Assembly: GCA_946055445.1 (NCBI GenBank)
Contig: CAMGGF010000064.1
Span: 1-7,162 of the forward strand
Origin: an uncultured Ruminococcus sp.
Lineage (GTDB): Bacteria; Bacillota; Clostridia; Oscillospirales; Acutalibacteraceae
Length of the DNA: 7,162 nucleotides
Direction of reading: 5' to 3'
Below are positions 1 through 6,938 of this stretch, in pieces. The notes below the pieces were generated by a model, which had not been told where the DNA came from, ran no database searches, and saw only the letters and a list, made by a program, of their open reading frames with translations. Position 1 is the stretch's first letter, and each line of letters starts with the position of its first letter. Both the position numbers and the translations under genes were made by a program.

Positions 1-805
1 TAAACGCGTCGCTTGTGACGGTTTCCAAATTTTTACGCGTGTAGCAAACGGAAACACCGAACAGGCATTTGTTCTGCCCCAGTAAATCCATTGCCGCCAG
101 CGTTTTTTGGTACGCACCGTCGCCGCGCCGCCAGTCATTCGAGGCTTCACTGCCTTCCAAACTGAGCGCAAGCCCGATGTTGCCGACCTCGTTCATCTCG
201 TCGCAGAATTTTTGGTCCACCAGCGTGGCGTTGGTGTAAATCACAAAGGCACAGTCCGAATTGTTGCGCGCGAGCGTGATAATATCGTCTTTGCGAATGA
301 GCGGCTCGCCGCCTGTGAGCATATAAAAATGCGTGCCCATTTCTTTGCCTTGCGACACAATGGACTGCATTTCTTCGTTTGTCAGGCTTTGCTTGTGGCC
401 GTATTCCGCCGCCCAGCAACCTTTGCATTTCAAATTGCAGGCGCTTGTCGGGTCAAACAAAATGATAAACGGCACATTGCAGTGCAGTTCTTCGCGCAGT
501 GCGCGCACGGTTTTGGTGCCGTACAGCCCTGCGTCCACGCCCAAGGACAAAAGCATTTGCTTCACGACATGCGGGTGCACATCGTTTAATATGCCGAGTG
601 CAAATTGCGTCCAAACATTTTCGGGGTCTTTTGCCGCGGCTTTGAATTTTTCAAAATTCTCTTTCGGAAATAAGCCGCCGAAAATGCCGCCGACGCGTTC
701 CGCCAATTTCACGAGATTGGCCTGCGGGTTTTTATAGATATACTTTAAAGTATGGTCTAATGCAACCGCGATTGCCGCACGCTGTACTTTGTGGGACTTT
801 GCCAT
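1..805 (-). CDS. Radical SAM protein, N-terminal 268 residues (C-terminus beyond window)
   Basis: Reading the minus strand from the ATG at 805-803 gives an open frame to the window edge. Residues 1-115 form a helical, Lys-rich leader. The [4Fe-4S]/SAM signature CNLKCKGC follows, with cysteines at residues 123, 127 and 130 (CX3CX2C), then the SAM-binding TGGEPL at about 164-169. These motifs define a radical SAM enzyme that reductively cleaves S-adenosylmethionine to start radical chemistry. The long N-terminal region before the cluster motif and the WAAEYG just after it resemble a cytosolic family common in Clostridia whose substrate I do not know. Any SPASM-type C-terminal cluster would lie outside the window. 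The start is supported by AGAGG (plus-strand 815-819) about 9 bases upstream and by the promoter at 839-867. It is divergent from the M16 operon. Radical SAM assignment is firm; reaction and substrate are unknown. Confidence 0.9.
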   Translation of the reverse strand, partial: MAKSHKVQRAAIAVALDHTLKYIYKNPQANLVKLAERVGGIFGGLFPKENFEKFKAAAKDPENVWTQFALGILNDVHPHVVKQMLLSLGVDAGLYGTKTVRALREELHCNVPFIILFDPTSACNLKCKGCWAAEYGHKQSLTNEEMQSIVSQGKEMGTHFYMLTGGEPLIRKDDIITLARNNSDCAFVIYTNATLVDQKFCDEMNEVGNIGLALSLEGSEASNDWRRGDGAYQKTLAAMDLLGQNKCLFGVSVCYTRKNLETVTSDAF

Positions 806-838
806 TCTTTGGTTCCTCTTTTCTTTGTATCGCACATT

Positions 839-867
839 ATGATACCACGAGTTAAACTTTTTGTAAA
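839..867 (-). promoter_or_regulatory. Sigma-A-type promoter for the radical SAM gene
   Basis: On the minus strand a -35 box TTTACA (plus-strand 862-867) is separated by exactly 17 bases from a -10 box TATCAT (839-844). Each matches the TTGACA/TATAAT consensus at five of six positions. The predicted start, near 832, leaves a short leader before the AGAGG ribosome binding site and the ATG at 805. Prediction is by motif and spacing only. Confidence 0.6.
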
Positions 868-903
868 CATTTGGACTTGTGAATTTTGTGTGAATAGTCG
901 GGC

Positions 904-923
904 GGCGTTTTTTACAAAATGCC
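904..923. repeat. Small inverted repeat in the divergent intergenic region
   Basis: GGCGTTTT (904-911) pairs with AAAATGCC (916-923), including one G-T wobble, around the loop TTAC. It lies about 37 bases upstream of the -35 box of the leftward promoter, a position where an operator could sit. No downstream T-tract makes it look like a terminator. Function is unknown. Confidence 0.3.
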
Positions 924-1040
924 CCGAAACAAGCACAATATTCGCCGACAATCCGTTTCGTATGCCGTCTGCTTTGTCTGCGACGGGTAAAAAATGCAAA
1001 ATGTAAATTTCCTGTGAAAATATGGAATTTTTCAAACGGA

Positions 1041-1069
1041 TATGGTAAACTATACATTTATAGTATACT
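1041..1069 (+). promoter_or_regulatory. Candidate promoter for the M16-lgt-folD operon (weak)
   Basis: An AT-rich stretch just upstream of the first operon gene contains several -10-like hexamers: TATACA at 1051-1056, TATAGT at 1059-1064 and TATACT at 1064-1069. The inverted repeat ACTATA/TATAGT (1049-1054 and 1059-1064) overlaps them. No hexamer at the right distance matches the -35 consensus well, so the exact start site cannot be chosen. A promoter somewhere here is expected, because the upstream neighbour is transcribed away. Confidence 0.3.
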
Positions 1070-1080
1070 TTTTTTCGAAA

Positions 1081-1086
1081 AAGGAG
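1081..1086 (+). promoter_or_regulatory. Ribosome binding site that fixes the start of the first M16 gene
   Basis: AAGGAG lies 8 bases before the ATG at 1095. The frame is open further upstream to an ATG at 1014, but that one lacks a purine-rich site, and the extra 27 residues would be translated across the AT-rich promoter-like region. The 1095 start is therefore preferred. Confidence 0.8.
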
Positions 1087-1094
1087 TTGTTTTT

Positions 1095-2366
1095 ATGTCG
1101 GCTCAGCCGAAAGTTGTTGAAATCGGCGAAAAAATCCGCTTGTTGCGTGTGCAAACGGCGCCCACAAAAACCACCTGCGTTTCCGTGGATTTGTTGATGC
1201 CGCTCGGCGTGCGCACGGCTGAATATACGGTGCTCGCGTCCTATTTGACGCATTGTACCGAAAAATTCCCGTCCCTGCATTTGTTAAATGAACGGCTGGA
1301 ACTGCTGTACGGTGCGGCATTGTCGTGCAGTACGGCAAAAGTCGGCGAAGGCTTCCGTGTGAGTTTTCAGGTGACTTGCTTAAATGACCGTTACGCGCTT
1401 GACGGGGAGCGCATCAGCGAAGCGGTTTTGAATTTGCTGTTGGATTTGCTGCTGTGCCCGTACCTTGAAAACGGCACCTTTGCCAAAAATCAAACGGCAA
1501 CGGAAATTCGCCTTTGCATAGAGGATTTGGAAAGCGAAATGAACGATAAACGCGCGTATGCTTTGCGGCGTATGATTGAAACCATGTGTCAGGACGAGCC
1601 GTACGGCATACGCACCGATGCCCTGTTAAAAGAGGTGCGCGCACTTACGCCTGACGATTTGTTGCATGCCTGGAAACAGTTACTCCAAGAAGCGCACATT
1701 TGCGTTTGCGCGGCGGGGGATATTGCCTTTGACGCGCTGGAAGAAAATCTGAAAGCCCGTTTTGCCGAAATTCCGCGACAGCCCATCTCTATTGAAACCG
1801 TATTTGTGGAAACCTGCGAAGATGTCACCGAGGAAACCGAAACGATGGTGTTAAATCAAAGCAAACTTGTTTTGGGCTTTCGAAGCGGTATGACCTCGCC
1901 CGATGACAACTTTTATGCCGAACGCGTGATGGTCGATGTGTTCGGCGGCGGGCCGTATTCGCGGCTGTTTACGCAGGTGCGCGAAAAACTTTCGCTTTGC
2001 TATTACTGCTCGGCGCGGCTCAACCGCCAAAAAGGCATTGTGGTGGTGCAAAGCGGTATTGAAAGTGAAAACAAACAGGCGGCGCTGCAGGAAATCCTCC
2101 GTCAACTTTCCGTGATGCAAAACGGCGAATTTACCGACGATGCCCTGCAAGCCTCGAAAGCGGCGATTGCGGATTTATTCCGCAGTGTAGACGATATGCC
2201 CGAAACGGCGGTTACCTATTACGCGCAGTTTATTGACACGCCGCTGTGCACGCCTGCCGAATTTATACGCGGCATTGAAAGCGTCACGCGGGAAGATGTC
2301 ATTGCGGCGGCAAAGCGTATGTCTTTGGACACGGTATATTTTCTTTGCAGTAAAGAGGAGGCGTAA
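1095..2366 (+). CDS. ymfF: M16-family peptidase homologue, non-catalytic partner (YmfF-like)
   Basis: This 423-residue protein has the two-domain layout of M16B (insulinase/processing-peptidase-like) proteins. Where the active partner has HxxEH it carries HCTEK (residues 53-57), so the last zinc-binding histidine is replaced by lysine and metallopeptidase activity is not expected. The C-terminal domain has GGGPYSRLF (284-292) followed by VREKLSLCYY (295-304), the conserved substrate-holding Arg/Tyr region of M16 enzymes. In this family an inactive and an active subunit usually pair, so its likely role is structural and substrate-binding, together with the next gene. In Bacillus the homologous pair is ymfF-ymfH; database names link that pair to EF-P modification, but the role is not well settled. 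It is the first gene of the operon, and its stop is 3 bases before the next start. No signal peptide is seen, so it is probably cytosolic. Family is confident; physiological substrate is unknown. Confidence 0.9.
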   Translation: MSAQPKVVEIGEKIRLLRVQTAPTKTTCVSVDLLMPLGVRTAEYTVLASYLTHCTEKFPSLHLLNERLELLYGAALSCSTAKVGEGFRVSFQVTCLNDRYALDGERISEAVLNLLLDLLLCPYLENGTFAKNQTATEIRLCIEDLESEMNDKRAYALRRMIETMCQDEPYGIRTDALLKEVRALTPDDLLHAWKQLLQEAHICVCAAGDIAFDALEENLKARFAEIPRQPISIETVFVETCEDVTEETETMVLNQSKLVLGFRSGMTSPDDNFYAERVMVDVFGGGPYSRLFTQVREKLSLCYYCSARLNRQKGIVVVQSGIESENKQAALQEILRQLSVMQNGEFTDDALQASKAAIADLFRSVDDMPETAVTYYAQFIDTPLCTPAEFIRGIESVTREDVIAAAKRMSLDTVYFLCSKEEA

Positions 2367-2369
2367 GGC

Positions 2370-3653
2370 ATGGCAGAAACAACAATCCGCAAGGTGGAAA
2401 GCGCGCGCTTGCAGGAATTCTATTATGATATCGACCATCGGTCGGGCTTAAAAATATTGGTATATCCGAAAGAAAACTACGCTTCCGCTTATGCGATGTT
2501 CGGCACGCATTACGGCTCGATTGACACGGATTTCCGTTTGGCGGGCGAAAAAGCGTACACAAGCGTGCCCGAGGGCATTGCCCATTTTTTAGAGCATAAA
2601 CTGTTTGAAAGTGAGGATTTGGACGCGTTTGAACGCTACGCCAAAACCGGTGCGAATGCAAACGCCTACACTTCGTTTGACAAGACCTGTTATTTGTTTT
2701 CCTGCACGGACAATTTTACGGACTCGTTGGAAATCCTGTTGGATTTCGTTACGCACCCGTATTTTACCGAGGCGACCGTACAAAAAGAGCAGGGCATTAT
2801 CGGGCAGGAAATTCAAATGTGCCGCGACGAAGCGGGCTGGGAGTCGCTGTTTTTGCTTTTGCGCGCGATGTATCACAACTGCCCTGTGCGCATTGACATT
2901 GCGGGCACGGTTGCGTCCATTGCGGAAATCACCGCCGACTTGCTTTACAAGTGTTACAATACCTTTTATAATTTGTCGAATATGGTGCTTTGCGTGGCGG
3001 GCAATGTCAGCCCCGAACAGGTTTTGGAAGTTGCCGACCGCATTTTAAAACCTGCCGCACCTGTTGAAATCGAGCGAAAATTCCACGAAGAGCCGCGCGA
3101 GGTCAAAACAGCGTATGATGAAGAAACGCTTGCCGTTGCCGCGCCGATTTTCAGCCTCGGGTTTAAAGAAGCGGTGGAAACGCCCGAACGCGCTTTAAAA
3201 GAGGTGATCATCAGCAACTTGCTGTTAGACGCAATCTGCGGCAAAACCACTTCGTTTTACAACGAACTTTTAGATGCGGGGCTTATCAATACTTCGTTTG
3301 ATTGGGAGTATTTTTACGGCTACGGGTACGCGGCAACCATTTTCACGGGCGAAACGCCGGACGCGCGCGCCGTGGAGAAGAAGTTGGTCGAGCGTATTCG
3401 CGCGTTGCAAGAAAGCGGTATTTCCGAACAGGAATTTGACCGCATTCGCAAAAAGCACTACGGCAGAACCGTGATGCAGTTTAATGACATCGATGCGATT
3501 GCCAACACGATGGTTTCGTCTTATTTCCGTAAAGAGAGCGTTTTTGACGATGCCGAAATATTACAAAGCCTGACGCTTGACGAGGTCAACGCCCGTCTGC
3601 GCGCGGCAATTGATACAGATTGCCGTTCTTTAACGGTTATCAAAGGAGAGTAA
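2370..3653 (+). CDS. ymfH: M16-family zinc metallopeptidase, catalytic partner (YmfH-like)
   Basis: The 427-residue product keeps the M16 active site: HFLEH at residues 72-76 gives two zinc-binding histidines (72, 76) and the catalytic Glu75. The downstream EQGIIGQEI block (140-148) supplies the third zinc ligand, probably Glu147. The AKTGANANAYTSFDKTCYLF segment (91-110) is also typical of the N-terminal M16 domain. A second, M16_C-type domain fills the C-terminal half, and the total length is normal for the family. It should hydrolyse short peptides or unfolded segments inside a clamshell formed with the preceding non-catalytic subunit. Its ribosome binding site AGGAGG (2356-2361) lies inside the end of the preceding gene, 8 bases before the ATG, so the two are probably translationally coupled and made in similar amounts. 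No signal peptide is seen. The natural substrate is not known. Confidence 0.93.
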   Translation: MAETTIRKVESARLQEFYYDIDHRSGLKILVYPKENYASAYAMFGTHYGSIDTDFRLAGEKAYTSVPEGIAHFLEHKLFESEDLDAFERYAKTGANANAYTSFDKTCYLFSCTDNFTDSLEILLDFVTHPYFTEATVQKEQGIIGQEIQMCRDEAGWESLFLLLRAMYHNCPVRIDIAGTVASIAEITADLLYKCYNTFYNLSNMVLCVAGNVSPEQVLEVADRILKPAAPVEIERKFHEEPREVKTAYDEETLAVAAPIFSLGFKEAVETPERALKEVIISNLLLDAICGKTTSFYNELLDAGLINTSFDWEYFYGYGYAATIFTGETPDARAVEKKLVERIRALQESGISEQEFDRIRKKHYGRTVMQFNDIDAIANTMVSSYFRKESVFDDAEILQSLTLDEVNARLRAAIDTDCRSLTVIKGE

Positions 3654-3657
3654 GTTT

Positions 3658-4710
3658 ATGCAGTTTTTAACCGATTACACGGCGGTCCGCTTTACGGGAA
3701 TCGACCACATTTTTAATGTGTACGCTACCTTTTGTGAGTTTACGCTGTTCGGGCACACATTCAGCATCAAATTCTATGGGCTGATTATCGCGTTCGGCTT
3801 TTTGCTTGCCGTGCTGTTCGGCGGCAGAATGGCATACAAATGGAAGTTGGATTTGAACAAAATGCTCGACATTCTGCTGTTCGGCACCATCGGCGGCATT
3901 TTGGGCGCGCGCCTTTACTATGTTGCGTTTGAATGGGAATATTACAGCCGACATCTTGCGGAAATTCCGCAAATTTGGAACGGTGGGCTTGCCATTTACG
4001 GCGGGCTCATCGGCGGCATTATCGGTGCATATTTCACCTGCCGCCACAACGGGCTCAATTTCTTAAAACTGCTGGATTTGGCGGGAATGAGTTTCTTAAT
4101 CGGGCAGGGCATCGGCCGCTGGGGCAATTACGCCAACCAAGAGGCATTCGGTACGAATACCGACAGCATTTTCGGTATGCGCAGTGCAAAAGTGACGAAT
4201 TACATTTACGCGCACGAAAGCGAATTTGCCGCCAAAGGCATAACGATGGACCCGTCGCTTCCCGTGCATCCGACTTTTTTGTATGAATCTGTTTGGTGCA
4301 TTATCAGTTTCTTTATCTTATATCTGATTTGTAAAAAAGCCTATAAATTCAGCGGGCAGTTGATTTTGTGCTACGGAATTCTCTACGGTGCGGAGCGCGC
4401 TGTGGTGGAGGGCTTGCGTACCGACAGCCTCTACATAGGCACAACGACCTTGCGCGTGTCGCAGGTATTGTCTTTCGCGCTTGCCGTCGTTTGCCTTGCG
4501 ATTTTAATTTTGAAACTCGTGCAACTGCACAAAAACCCCGTTCCCTTTACGCCTGTGGAAGAACTGCCGCCGGAATTGGATTATGAATTGGACACAGAAC
4601 GCGAAGAAAAACGCGAAAAGCGGCAGAATATTAAAAAAGCGCAAAACGCGAAAAACAAAATGATAGAAAAACAGCAAAGGGAGGCACGCAAAAATGGCAA
4701 AAATCATTGA
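3658..4710 (+). CDS. lgt: Prolipoprotein diacylglyceryl transferase with charged C-terminal tail
   Basis: Lgt moves a diacylglyceryl group from phosphatidylglycerol to the lipobox cysteine of prelipoproteins at the cytoplasmic membrane, the first step of lipoprotein maturation. The 350-residue product has several hydrophobic membrane segments between about 40 and 290. Motifs seen are GARLYYV (83-89), NGGLAIYGG (108-116; Firmicutes form with Tyr where E. coli has His), the Lgt signature GRWGNYANQE (153-162), HPTFLYES (204-211) and ERAVVEGLRTDSL (246-258), which holds the conserved Arg247. The membrane core ends near residue 290. A tail of about 60 mostly Lys/Glu/Arg residues follows, probably helical and cytoplasmic, and makes the protein longer than usual for Lgt. 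It starts 4 bases after the preceding stop, with AAAGGAGAG at 3642-3650. Its 3' end overlaps folD by 17 bases and contains the folD ribosome binding site. Confidence 0.96.
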   Translation: MQFLTDYTAVRFTGIDHIFNVYATFCEFTLFGHTFSIKFYGLIIAFGFLLAVLFGGRMAYKWKLDLNKMLDILLFGTIGGILGARLYYVAFEWEYYSRHLAEIPQIWNGGLAIYGGLIGGIIGAYFTCRHNGLNFLKLLDLAGMSFLIGQGIGRWGNYANQEAFGTNTDSIFGMRSAKVTNYIYAHESEFAAKGITMDPSLPVHPTFLYESVWCIISFFILYLICKKAYKFSGQLILCYGILYGAERAVVEGLRTDSLYIGTTTLRVSQVLSFALAVVCLAILILKLVQLHKNPVPFTPVEELPPELDYELDTEREEKREKRQNIKKAQNAKNKMIEKQQREARKNGKNH

Positions 4711-5554
4711 CGGCAAAGCCGTTTCCGCCGCCGTAAAACAAACCGTCAAAACAGAGGTCGAGGCCTTGAAACAGCAAGGCATTGCCGTGGGACTTGCGGT
4801 GATCATCGTCGGCGACAATCCCGCGTCACGCACCTATGTAAATAACAAAAAGAAAGCGTGCGCCGAAGCGGGTATCGTTTCCGAAGAATACGCACTCCCC
4901 GAAAGCACCACGCAGGCACAACTGTTGGATTTGATTGATACGCTCAACAAAAAAGACAGCATTCACGGTATTCTTTGCCAACTGCCGTTGCCGAAGCATT
5001 TAGACGAAAAGGCGGTCATTGCCGCCATCAGCCCCGAAAAAGATGTAGACGCTTTCCACGCGGTCAATGTGGGGCACATTATGATTGGCGATTACAGTTT
5101 TCTGCCGTGCACACCGGCGGGCATTATGGAAATGCTCAAATATTATGACATTCCGATTGCGGGCAAAGAGTGCGTGGTGATCGGGCGCAGTAATATCGTC
5201 GGCAAACCGATGGCAATGCTTTTGTTACAGCAAAACGGCACCGTAACCGTTTGCCATTCCAAAACCGTCAACCTTGCCGCTGTCACCGCGCGCGCCGATA
5301 TTTTGGTTGCCGCTGTGGGCATTCCGAAATTCGTAACCGCCGATATGGTCAAAGACGGCGCGGTCGTGATAGATGTCGGCATGGACCGCGACGAAAACGG
5401 CAAACTGTGCGGCGATGTGGATTTTGATGCGGTCGAACCGAAAGCGTCCTACATTACGCCCGTGCCCGGCGGTGTCGGGCCGATGACGATTGCCACTCTT
5501 CTGAAAAACACCGTGACCGCCGCCCGCGCGCGCCTGCACGACACCAAATCGTAA
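4694..5554 (+). CDS. folD: Bifunctional methylene-THF dehydrogenase / methenyl-THF cyclohydrolase
   Basis: FolD oxidises 5,10-methylenetetrahydrofolate with NADP+ and hydrolyses the methenyl product to 10-formyltetrahydrofolate in the cytosol, supplying one-carbon units for purines and formyl-Met-tRNA. The 286-residue length is normal. Visible motifs are the catalytic YVNNKKK (Tyr48, Lys52), GILCQLPLP (92-100), KDVDAFH (116-122; Ala where many homologues have Gly), the NADP-binding GRSNIVGKPMA (164-174) and PVPGGVGPMT (256-265), which closes the folate site. The ATG lies inside the end of lgt. AAAGGGAGG (4676-4684) precedes it by 9 bases, suggesting coupled translation. It is the last gene of the operon. 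Its final codons (CAAATCGTAA) also match the beginning of an intergenic repeat copy found again at 6939, so the stop codon may come from that repeat. Confidence 0.97.
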   Translation: MAKIIDGKAVSAAVKQTVKTEVEALKQQGIAVGLAVIIVGDNPASRTYVNNKKKACAEAGIVSEEYALPESTTQAQLLDLIDTLNKKDSIHGILCQLPLPKHLDEKAVIAAISPEKDVDAFHAVNVGHIMIGDYSFLPCTPAGIMEMLKYYDIPIAGKECVVIGRSNIVGKPMAMLLLQQNGTVTVCHSKTVNLAAVTARADILVAAVGIPKFVTADMVKDGAVVIDVGMDRDENGKLCGDVDFDAVEPKASYITPVPGGVGPMTIATLLKNTVTAARARLHDTKS

Positions 5555-5694
5555 GTTTTACATCGTTCATTTACTTTATCGGTATTCTTTACCTATCCTC
5601 TCGATTGGAAACACCATTTTGTAGGGGGGCGACGACGCGGCGCCCCGCATAAAATCACTGCAAACCAAAACGGGCAATTTGTAAATTGTCTCTC
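5545..5694 (+). repeat. Composite structured repeat, copy A (after folD)
   Basis: This copy starts at the folD stop region (CAAATCGTAA, 5545-5554). Its constant block TTCTTTAC/TATCCTCTCGA/TTGG spans 5585-5608 and is followed by GTAGGG (5621-5626). A first hairpin pairs GGGGCG (5626-5631) with CGCCCC (5641-5646). The constant block CAAACCAAAACGGGC follows (5661-5675). A second hairpin pairs GGCAATTT (5673-5680) with AAATTGTC (5683-5690). The same order and nearly the same spacing recur at 6737-6876. It contains no coding sequence and no T-tract after either hairpin. Confidence 0.75.
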
Positions 5695-5727
5695 CAAATA
5701 CCCAAATCCTGCCACCATACAGAAAGC

Positions 5728-5731
5728 GAGG
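5728..5731 (+). promoter_or_regulatory. Ribosome binding site that fixes the reductase start
   Basis: GAGG lies 9 bases before the ATG at 5741 but only 3 bases before the in-frame TTG at 5735. The spacing supports ATG 5741 over the TTG. I could not find a convincing promoter for this gene in the 186-base gap upstream. Confidence 0.65.
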
Positions 5732-5740
5732 TAATTGTAT

Positions 5741-6739
5741 ATGTCCTACCAAGCAAGTGAAACGCGATACAGCGAAATGCAGTACAACCGTTGCGGCGAA
5801 AGCGGCTTAAAACTGCCGAAAGTCTCTTTGGGACTTTGGCACAATTTCGGCTGTACAGGCGATTTTCAAAATATGAAAGAAATGCTGTTTTGCGCGTTTG
5901 ACAACGGCATTACGCATTTTGATTTGGCAAACAACTACGGGCCCGAGCCGGGCGATGCCGAGCGCAATTTCGGCAAAATTTTGGCGTCGGATTTAAAACC
6001 CTACCGCGACGAACTGATTATCAGCACCAAGGCGGGGTACACCATGTGGGACGGCCCTTACGGTGATTTCGGCAGCCGCAAATATTTGCTCGCGTCTTTG
6101 GACCAAAGCCTAAAGCGTATGGGGCTTGATTATGTGGATATTTTCTACCATCACCGTATGGATAAAGAAACGCCGTTGGAGGAGAGTATGGGTGCGCTTG
6201 CCACGGCGGTACACAGCGGCAAAGCACTGTATGCAGGGCTTTCCAATTATGACGGCGAAACCATGACGCGCGCGGCGGCAATTTTAAGCGAATTGCACTG
6301 TCCGTTTGTCATCAACCAAAACCGCTATTCGATTTTAGACCGTACCGTGGAGAAAAACGGCTTGAAAGACGCCCTCAAACCCACGGGGAAAGGGTTAATC
6401 ACATTCAGCCCGCTTGCGCAGGGGCTTTTGACCAATCGGTATTTGCACGGCATTCCGCAAGACAGCCGTATGGTGACAGACGGGCGGTTTTTAAAGGCGG
6501 ACCGCTTAACGCCCGAACTGCTTTCGCAACTGCAAGCCTTAAATGCGCTTGCCGCTGAACGCGGGCAGACGCTTGCACAAATGGCACTTTGTTGGGTAAT
6601 GAAAGACAGCGATGTGACAAGCGTTTTGGTCGGCGCATCGTGCAAAGAACAGATTTTAGACAACCTCGGCATCGTCCATGCCGCGCCGCTGTCAGCGGAA
6701 GAACTCGCTGCAATCGACCGCATCACTTTGCCTCGTTAA
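5741..6739 (+). CDS. gpr: Aldo/keto reductase, YghZ/Gpr type (L-glyceraldehyde 3-phosphate reductase-like, AKR14)
   Basis: A 332-residue soluble TIM-barrel oxidoreductase that should use NADPH to reduce small aldehydes. The E. coli relative YghZ/Gpr reduces L-glyceraldehyde 3-phosphate and methylglyoxal. The sequence follows that family closely: LSLGLWHNFG-like start (VSLGLWHNFG, 28-37), THFDLANNYGP (58-68), ELIISTKAGY (91-100), SRKYLLASLDQSLKRMGL (112-129), LAQGLLTNRYLHGIPQDSRM near the middle-to-end, and a C-terminal cofactor region with GAS (298-300) and Asn308. The catalytic tetrad is Asp61, Tyr66, Lys97 and His138. Length is slightly below the 346 residues of the E. coli protein, which has a longer C-terminal end. 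The gene stands alone, separated from folD by repeat copy A and followed directly by copy B. In vivo substrate is inferred from homology only. Confidence 0.92.
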   Translation: MSYQASETRYSEMQYNRCGESGLKLPKVSLGLWHNFGCTGDFQNMKEMLFCAFDNGITHFDLANNYGPEPGDAERNFGKILASDLKPYRDELIISTKAGYTMWDGPYGDFGSRKYLLASLDQSLKRMGLDYVDIFYHHRMDKETPLEESMGALATAVHSGKALYAGLSNYDGETMTRAAAILSELHCPFVINQNRYSILDRTVEKNGLKDALKPTGKGLITFSPLAQGLLTNRYLHGIPQDSRMVTDGRFLKADRLTPELLSQLQALNALAAERGQTLAQMALCWVMKDSDVTSVLVGASCKEQILDNLGIVHAAPLSAEELAAIDRITLPR

Positions 6740-6876
6740 TTTCACATCATTGGTTTATTTTGTGTCGTTCTTTACATATCCTCTCGAATGGCAATTTTTA
6801 CTTGTAGGGAACGACCGAAGACGCGTTCCGCGCAACCACATCAAACCAAAACGGGCGCTTCGTGAAGCGCCCCTAC
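6737..6876 (+). repeat. Composite structured repeat, copy B (after the reductase gene)
   Basis: The similarity to copy A begins at the reductase stop codon and covers TTTCACATCATT and the constant block at 6768-6791 (TATCCTCTCGA). GTAGGG follows at 6804-6809. The first hairpin pairs GGAACG (6808-6813) with CGTTCC (6824-6829). CAAACCAAAACGGGC is at 6842-6856. The second hairpin pairs GGGCGCTT (6853-6860) with AAGCGCCC (6865-6872). The unit ends in CCCTAC (6871-6876), the reverse complement of GTAGGG, so the two hairpins are bounded by short inverted ends. There is no T-tract, so it is not a standard terminator. Confidence 0.75.
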
Positions 6877-6896
6877 GCACGAAATATAATGCTAGC

Positions 6897-6922
6897 GTAG
6901 GGAACGGTCTTGGCCGTTCCGC
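6897..6922 (+). repeat. Isolated GTAGGG hairpin unit
   Basis: GTAGGG (6897-6902) leads into GGAACGG (6901-6907), which pairs perfectly with CCGTTCC (6914-6920) around a six-base loop. It resembles the first hairpin of copies B and C but lacks the TATCCTCTCGA block in front, so it looks like a separate partial unit placed 20 bases after copy B. Confidence 0.55.
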
Positions 6923-6938
6923 CGCGTGTGACGCGGAG

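Noticed and set aside
107..589. Plus-strand open frame opposite the radical SAM gene
   Set aside because: It is the antisense shadow of a gene with clear CX3CX2C and GGEP motifs; no start signal or protein family resemblance.
839..1006. 55-residue plus-strand ORF with four cysteines (residues 14, 17, 28, 53), a conceivable precursor peptide near the radical SAM gene
   Set aside because: It has no ribosome binding site, its ATG overlaps the -10 box of the leftward promoter, and its composition resembles random intergenic translation. Not supported as a gene.
1014..1094. 27-residue N-terminal extension of the first M16 protein
   Set aside because: The ATG at 1014 lacks a ribosome binding site and the stretch covers the likely promoter, while ATG 1095 has AAGGAG at ideal spacing.
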